Positions 59,351-64,000 of a DNA stretch of 64,000 nucleotides are shown here, piece by piece (position 1 is the first letter of the stretch; each line of letters starts with the position of its first letter). The stretch comes from Lytechinus variegatus (lineage: Eukaryota; Echinodermata; Echinoidea; Temnopleuroida; Toxopneustidae): assembly GCF_018143015.1 (NCBI RefSeq), contig NC_054740.1, positions 10,779,140 to 10,843,139 on the forward strand, written 5' to 3'. Below the pieces are notes generated by a model. That model did no database searches, was not told the DNA's origin, and worked only from the letters and a program-made list of their open reading frames with translations. A program made the position numbers and the translations under genes.

Positions 59351-59897
59351 CCCCGGGGGGGGGGCACTTACATTGACGAGTGGATACTATGCGCGACCAA
59401 AAAATCACGTAAAAAGGATGTCTTTTTCACGATAGGGCACGTTACGTACGTAACGTGATAAGGGTGTCAAAAACACAAAAATAATGAAAAAAGGGTATCT
59501 ATTTCACTAGGAAAATTACGTCTTGCGGGGATGATAACACAAAATTAAAATGTTTTATAAAGGATATCCTTTTTGCCCCAACACTTCGTGTTTAGAGTCC
59601 GATTTGCGCGACTGAGGTGTAGAAGGTGGGGTCGTACTAAACCAAATAAGGTAAAGCCGACGACCGAAGGACCCGTAACAATAAAACATTTTTTGTACTT
59701 GTTTAGGGGTTCATTTCAGGGAATATTTGCCAAGAGTATCGTTTTGTTTCCAATACTTGTTAAGGGTAGGGTTTCACATGCCAATACTTGTTAAGGGGTG
59801 CATTTTCAGAATATGGAAATTACGTGTTTAGGGTGCTTTTCGAGACCCCATGGTCGCGCATGGTATCCACTCGTGAATGGAAGTGGTCCCCAGGGGC
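59351..59897. mobile_element. 547-bp MITE with ~50-bp inverted ends (family copy 1)
   Basis: The left CACTTACATTGACGAGTGGA, TACTATGCGCGACCA pairs with the reverse complement of TGGTCGCGCATGGTATCCAC, TCGTGAATGGAAGTG at the right. TGCAGT flanks both sides (59345-59350, 59898-59903). The interior has AAGGGTGTC, TTGTTAAGGG and TTTAGGGTGCTTTTCGA words. The outermost bases are C4G10 and CCCCAGGGGC. Confidence 0.75.
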
Positions 59898-59926
59898 TGC
59901 AGTATTTGTTGTAATGCTGAACGCGA

Positions 59927-60006
59927 GCGATACGTCTGATCTGGCAAAGACTACGAATTCGTGGCTCCGAAGCAGTTCGTAGTCTTTTCGATATCAGACG
60001 TATCGC
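59927..60006. repeat. 80-base two-stem hairpin
   Basis: GCGATACGTCTGAT pairs with ATCAGACGTATCGC, and inside it AAGACTACGAA pairs with TTCGTAGTCTT. The stems are separated by 6 bases on the left and 6 on the right, and the loop is 18 bases. All pairs are perfect. It could be a tiny MITE or a hairpin RNA. Confidence 0.8.
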
Positions 60007-61404
60007 TTCCGTTGCAGCCTGCGCCTAGGTTATAGGCTACGGACTGGAAAGCAGTAGCGAAGAATGCAAAACACGTGTAGAATGCCTTGTCTGGCGTTAA
60101 GAACAATACAGAAAGTCATGTTAAGTGCTGGCAGGAGGTGGAGATGAAAGAATGACTTTGGTATTGCCATCACAGAGGGTGAGCTTTCACTTCACATTAT
60201 GCTCTTAAGTAACAAATCCGTAATCAAAGTTTTATCAATTAAAAATGAGACCCCCCCACCCGATATGGCTACAAACAGTATCATAATAGCAGCTGGTGCC
60301 ACACGCGATGGATTGAAAGCCAAGGGAGGGAACAATAACACCATTAAAATACATGTATTCATTGAAAATGTTGATCAGAATATATAACGAGAATAAATCA
60401 CGTGACTTCTCTGAGAAAGCCATTGATGTATTATAATCATATTAATATTCATAAAATTAATCAATGGAAATTTTCCAGGTTTCAATTGGTTAAATCACAA
60501 AATGACTGCCTCTAATGTTTTTTGTCGTTCGTTCTGAGATAGCTCAAATTCGGCCCGACCTAGATCAGCTACTACTTTTTTAAGGTTCATAGATTGATAA
60601 GTCAAAAAGTATATTTTCATTTCATACATGTGCAGAAACTACAGCGCAACTTAAATGATACTCGAAAATATATCCTCCGAAGGTCAATTCTATTTCAAGA
60701 GGACTGAAAGACCTATCACTAAAATTTGCAATTGCACTAACAAAAAACAAAAAACAAAAAAAATCCATGAAATATACTGTAGCTGTCTTTATTGGCTATT
60801 TCTTCAGAGAACTAGGCCCTATTTGAGTTATCATTCCCGCCTTCCCAGTCATTTATACATGAATTGAGTGTGAAATGAGCTGACACATTGAGCTTGTCCT
60901 GTTAGAGATACCTCTCACATTTGGCTACCCCTAAATAAACGACAAATCTAGACATGGGTTCCATTACACAAAGGCTTACAATGAATTGCAAATATGAAAG
61001 AACCGCTCTGATTGGTTTTCGTCAGTATTTCAAATAGAGTGCGCATGCAACGATGCTCCTGAATGGTCAAAGGTATTTATAGCGATTGATTGCGAGCCTT
61101 TGCGCCAAGGAGCCCAGCTAATAAATCAAACCTGAATCAAAATACGGGACATTGGAAGTGGACCTCGTTGCGTGACTGTCATTTGACATTGATTATGACA
61201 GATAGTTATCATGAGTTGATGAGGAATTAATGAATCTGAAGTGGACTTAATTATATCCTCATTACATATTGATTAGAGCTGGAGTTTGAATTAAGTGCAT
61301 CAGTGATTACCTGACACATCATAAAGTCATGAACCAGTGATAATTTTGACTGCATGTGTCTGGTAGCTATCACTATCATCTGGATAAACATACCCCTACT
61401 GTGC
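60007..61404. other. Intergenic, nothing recognised
   Basis: No strong repeats. A GGGTTCCATTACACAAAGGC...TTACAATGAATTGCAA passage (60957-60995) resembles one at 63655-63690 (GGGCCTGTAACACAAAGCTT, GGCAATGATTG) and may be a diverged MITE family. Confidence 0.35.
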
Positions 61405-61768
61405 ATGGAAGCGTGGTGGTATAGCGGTTCGTGCTCTTGTCGTGTTATCAGAAGGTCGTGTGTTCGAATCCCACCGTCCTTGGCAAAGCGTTAATCCACA
61501 CACTGCCACTCTCTATCCAAGTGTTAGATGGGTATCAGGTAGGAAGCGAAAGTCTATGTAGTATGCTTAGGAATATTAACTGTATTATAACTGTATATTA
61601 TTATATTATAACTGTATTGAGTCTTAGAACACTTGTTGGAATGCTCCCCAGGGAGTGGAGAAAGTGCACACACTGCGTGCGGACATACAAAGATCCGATG
61701 ACCGGGATAATAATAAGTGCAATGTTCAGCGCTTAGAAACATTAGGTATTAAGGGCTATAAACAAATC
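61405..61768 (+). mobile_element. tRNA-derived SINE (SINE2-like)
   Basis: A tRNA-like head has a box A-like TGGTATAGCGGTTCGTGCTC (61417-61436) and box B GTTCGAATCC (61462-61471). It is followed by GGCAAAGCGTTAATCCACAC, a GTGTTAGATGGGTATCAGGT block and a tail AGCGCTTAGAAACATTAGGT-ATTAAGGGCTATAAA. This order is characteristic of deuterostome tRNA-SINEs. An insertion-like TATTATA stretch interrupts it near 61580-61610. It is not a functional tRNA because the acceptor stem does not close. Confidence 0.75.
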
Positions 61769-62362
61769 ATTTCTTATCTATTTCAAGTTTAATATCAACA
61801 GGGTACCCTCTTCAGTTGAAAACTGTTATTTTACTGTCATTGAAATCGGGTGTGATAATTATGAGAAAGTTTTCATTATTTTCACAACATGTAAATATTA
61901 GTCATTTGATGCAAAATCCAAGAGCCAATGATGTCGCACAATGCCCCTTTCGTTATGATACGATATATCAACTATTAACTTTAATATACTAGTATGTTTA
62001 ATAACAAAGGGATCCCCACAGTGTTGCAATGAATAAAGATAATTTCACATTTTCTATGAGGAATCAAACCAAGTTTTACACTATTTGAAGGGGAAATGGA
62101 ATATTAGTGTCATTTTTATACAATGAAATAACAAGGAAAAAGTATAAGAATAAGAATTTAGAATAAGTATTTTTTTTGTTTTCCATCCGATCTTTATGAA
62201 ACTTTTCAGGATTTTTCATGTTTGAATTTTATTTGAGGAGAAAATAAAAATTTTCGTATTTCGTAAATCTAAATGAAAAGGAAATGCGTGATGTCATCAG
62301 TTCCAGTGTATTTATATAATTCTGTTTCGTGAATATATGGGAAATTAATTGAAAGTTTATGT
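61769..62362. other. Intergenic, nothing recognised
   Basis: Plain AT-rich DNA. Confidence 0.35.
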
Positions 62363-62713
62363 TTGTTTTCTCTTCTATTCGAATATTTTTTTGGGATGAA
62401 CTTGTCTCTTTCCCAATTATTCCCAAATGATGAACTATTGTTAGATAGTTGCAGTGGTCCGAGTATCATTTTGTGCATTGGTCAATCTTCACACTGGGTT
62501 CAAGGTTCGGCATTTAGGGAATTTATATTCAATCCTCATTCTTATGCTCAGGCAGACATTGATGAATACGACGGCCTTGTTACAACCGATAGTCCCGACC
62601 TTTCGTTTGAGGACGCGCGCTTATTTAGAACGGTAGTTCATTTTGGGAGAGACTTTTGGGCCCGTCGTCATGGTCGTAGAACTCCGCCCTGTAATGCAAA
62701 TTGTGTGACATGA
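62363..62713 (+). CDS. Hypothetical ORF or coding exon, 116 codons
   Basis: The last ~90 codons look like real protein: ...ILCIGQSSHWVQGSAFREFI, then a segment with PHSYAQADIDEYDG, LSFEDARLFRTVVHFGRDFW and a basic tail ARRHGRRTPPCNANC before TGA. Third positions are GC-richer than the flanks. The first ~25 codons are AT-rich and may be intron, in which case the exon could start at an acceptor GTTGCAG (62446-62452). There is no match to a family I know. Confidence 0.35.
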   Translation: MFSLLFEYFFGMNLSLSQLFPNDELLLDSCSGPSIILCIGQSSHWVQGSAFREFIFNPHSYAQADIDEYDGLVTTDSPDLSFEDARLFRTVVHFGRDFWARRHGRRTPPCNANCVT

Positions 62714-62862
62714 GATTTTTTTTTCGTTTCGCATCTGGAACGGAAACATTCAATTTGCGTTTCGTGTGCAAAATTCTGGTTGCTACTATGGTAACAGCGA
62801 TATATCTGATTTAGGACGACTTTCCAAATCCAAATTTGGTTCCTCCCAGAGCTCGAGAGGCC

Positions 62863-63151
62863 GCCCGGGGGACCCACTTCCATTGAATGGTGGATACCAG
62901 GCGCGACCACACGTAAAAAGGGAAAGAGTGGGTATACGTATAGGCCTATGTAGCGTTATGAGGGTGTGAGAAACAATGATTAAAATACTGAAAAGGGATA
63001 TATTTCCACTACTTGTAGGGTGTCACAATCCAAATACTTGTTGAGAGATGCATTTTCATAATCTGGAAAAGACCTTCCCTTGTTTAGGGTGCTTTTCGAA
63101 ACCCCATGGTCGCGCCTGGTATCCACTCATCAATGGAAGTGTACCCCCCGG
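62863..63151. mobile_element. ~290-bp MITE, same family as 59351-59897 (copy 2)
   Basis: The left CCCACTTCCATTGAATGGTG, GATACCAGGCGCGACCA pairs with the right end (TGGTCGCGCCTGGTATCCAC, ATCAATGGAAGTG). The interior shares ATACTTGTTGAG, GCATTTTCATAATCTGG and GTTTAGGGTGCTTTTCGA with copy 1 but is about 250 bp shorter. Confidence 0.75.
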
Positions 63152-63830
63152 CAAACCCCCCCCCCCATTTCTGCGGAAAAGTAAAACATACTGCCCATTA
63201 CATTGTGTGCTAGAGGCATATTGTTTATGTAGAAGGTGCTGGCAAAGGAAAAAAACTCCGCAAATTTAGACGGTTTATGGCCTGTTGCATGCTGTGTACA
63301 TGTCAACGCATGGAAAATGATTCGGCTTGAGAGGTGATCTGACCCATGGAATCAATTGCCAGTGATCCACAAATAATGCACATTAAATGCAATATCGATT
63401 CGATGGAATGTAATGATCTATAAATTATCTGAGCCTTAATTCGGTAAGTTTTTCCTTACTTAATATGTACTCGATTTGTTTGAAAAACCACTTTCTTATC
63501 CATGTTATAATTTACGTTTCGCATGTCTCCAGCCAGCTGGAGTCATAGCCATGATACAGGTACAGTCCCGCCGCGAGCTTAGGCAGGCAAATGGCATGGC
63601 ATGGTATGCTGGTATCGTATGAAAGAGCTTTGCACACGAAAAGCAAGATCTATAGGGCCTGTAACACAAAGCTTGGCAATGATTGTAAAACAGTTTTCTA
63701 CGATTGATTGTATTGACTGTAATGTATAATCAATCTAGAAATTCGAGTCTATGATTAATCGTAAACTTTTGAGTTACCCGACTCTAATCTCGCGTTGTAG
63801 AGATTTGCGAAAGGTGCCTATTATGCCAAG
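63152..63830. other. Intergenic, possible diverged MITE
   Basis: The only C run of at least 9 in the window lies at 63156-63166. A GGGCCTGTAACACAAAGCTT passage at about 63656 may be the left end of a short element; its partner is not clear. Confidence 0.35.
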
Positions 63831-63835
63831 AGCGT

Positions 63836-63958
63836 CCGACGCACAATGTCGCAGTCAACGCATAATGTCGGAGTTTTTGTCACATGTCGCAACGCATAAT
63901 GTCGTAGCAAAGTGTCAACGCATAATGTCACATGTCGCAACGCACAATGTCGCAGCGG
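63836..63958. repeat. Short minisatellite of CAACGCATAATGTCG units
   Basis: (C)AACGCA(T/C)AATGTC(G) or GACGCACAATGTCGC occurs five to six times in about 120 bases, with CACATGTCG linkers in a higher-order alternation. Confidence 0.8.
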
Positions 63959-64000
63959 TAGTTTCTTCAGGACTTGAGCTACAGATAAGAAATAAAATAT

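Noticed and set aside
61411..61482. Possible tRNA gene
   Set aside because: Box A and B are present but the acceptor stem does not pair, and the downstream SINE body and tail explain the sequence better.
1..64000. CRISPR arrays, operons, integrons or other prokaryotic systems
   Set aside because: No spaced direct repeats with unique spacers, no dense gene packing, and clear eukaryotic repeats throughout.

Overview
This is a eukaryotic, AT-rich, repeat-dominated window, most likely from an echinoderm and probably a sea urchin. The reasons are the AGGCCTA-type words scattered through intergenic DNA, tRNA-derived SINEs ending in GCGCTTA/AGCGCTAT-like tails, abundant short inverted-repeat elements, and a large intronless leucine-rich-repeat (LRR) receptor gene of the kind that is expanded in sea urchins. 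The species call is inference. No rRNA, free-standing tRNA, CRISPR or prokaryotic operon structure was seen.

Only one intact gene is clear: an uninterrupted 937-residue LRR ectodomain protein at 51544-54357 (+). It has a signal peptide, N- and C-terminal cysteine caps and a hydrophobic C-terminal end without a TIR domain. A TATAAAAG box lies about 60 bp upstream. Its 1.25 kb 5' flank is the second copy of a tandem duplication (48813-50215 and 50217-51463), and the first copy no longer has a gene behind it. A few other exon-like fragments are listed at low confidence (4133-4264 +, 27402-27494 -, 35485-35574 +, 37103-37339 +, 62363-62713 +).

The most striking architecture is a pair of long direct copies of one DNA transposon, at 7702-14743 and 18917-26466. 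Each has perfect or near-perfect 22-bp CACTG...CAGTG ends, 2-bp target duplications and dense subterminal TGACAAAT motifs, which together suggest a non-autonomous EnSpm/CACTA-like element. Inside each copy are (a) a set of spliced-exon-like segments in the same order with canonical splice sites, (b) a large foldback array of roughly 55-60-bp repeats that differs in length between copies (869 versus 679 bp), and (c) a hairpin-bearing tandem module present in different numbers. Each copy also carries a private insertion: a 139-bp hAT-like MITE in copy 1 and a 636-bp element in copy 2, both with 8-bp target duplications.

The rest, region by region: 1-3 kb holds the 3' end of a LINE and three nested inverted-repeat elements. 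4.9-5.8 kb holds a second, reverse-strand LINE fragment. 15-18 kb and 26.5-34 kb are mostly plain intergenic DNA with MITEs. 34-35 kb holds two MITEs. 38.2-40.5 kb is a 2.35 kb foldback element, followed by a reverse SINE. 42.7-45.5 kb is a 2.8 kb inverted-terminal-repeat element with 323-bp internal repeats and long TAC microsatellites. 48.2-48.8 kb is a repeat-built MITE that abuts the LRR upstream duplication. 54.9-55.6 kb is a palindromic TA-target MITE downstream of the gene. 59.3-63.2 kb carries two members of another MITE family and a SINE. A minisatellite lies near the right edge. Homopolymer G tracts are strongly strand-biased (18 G runs of at least 9, against one C run, on the given strand).
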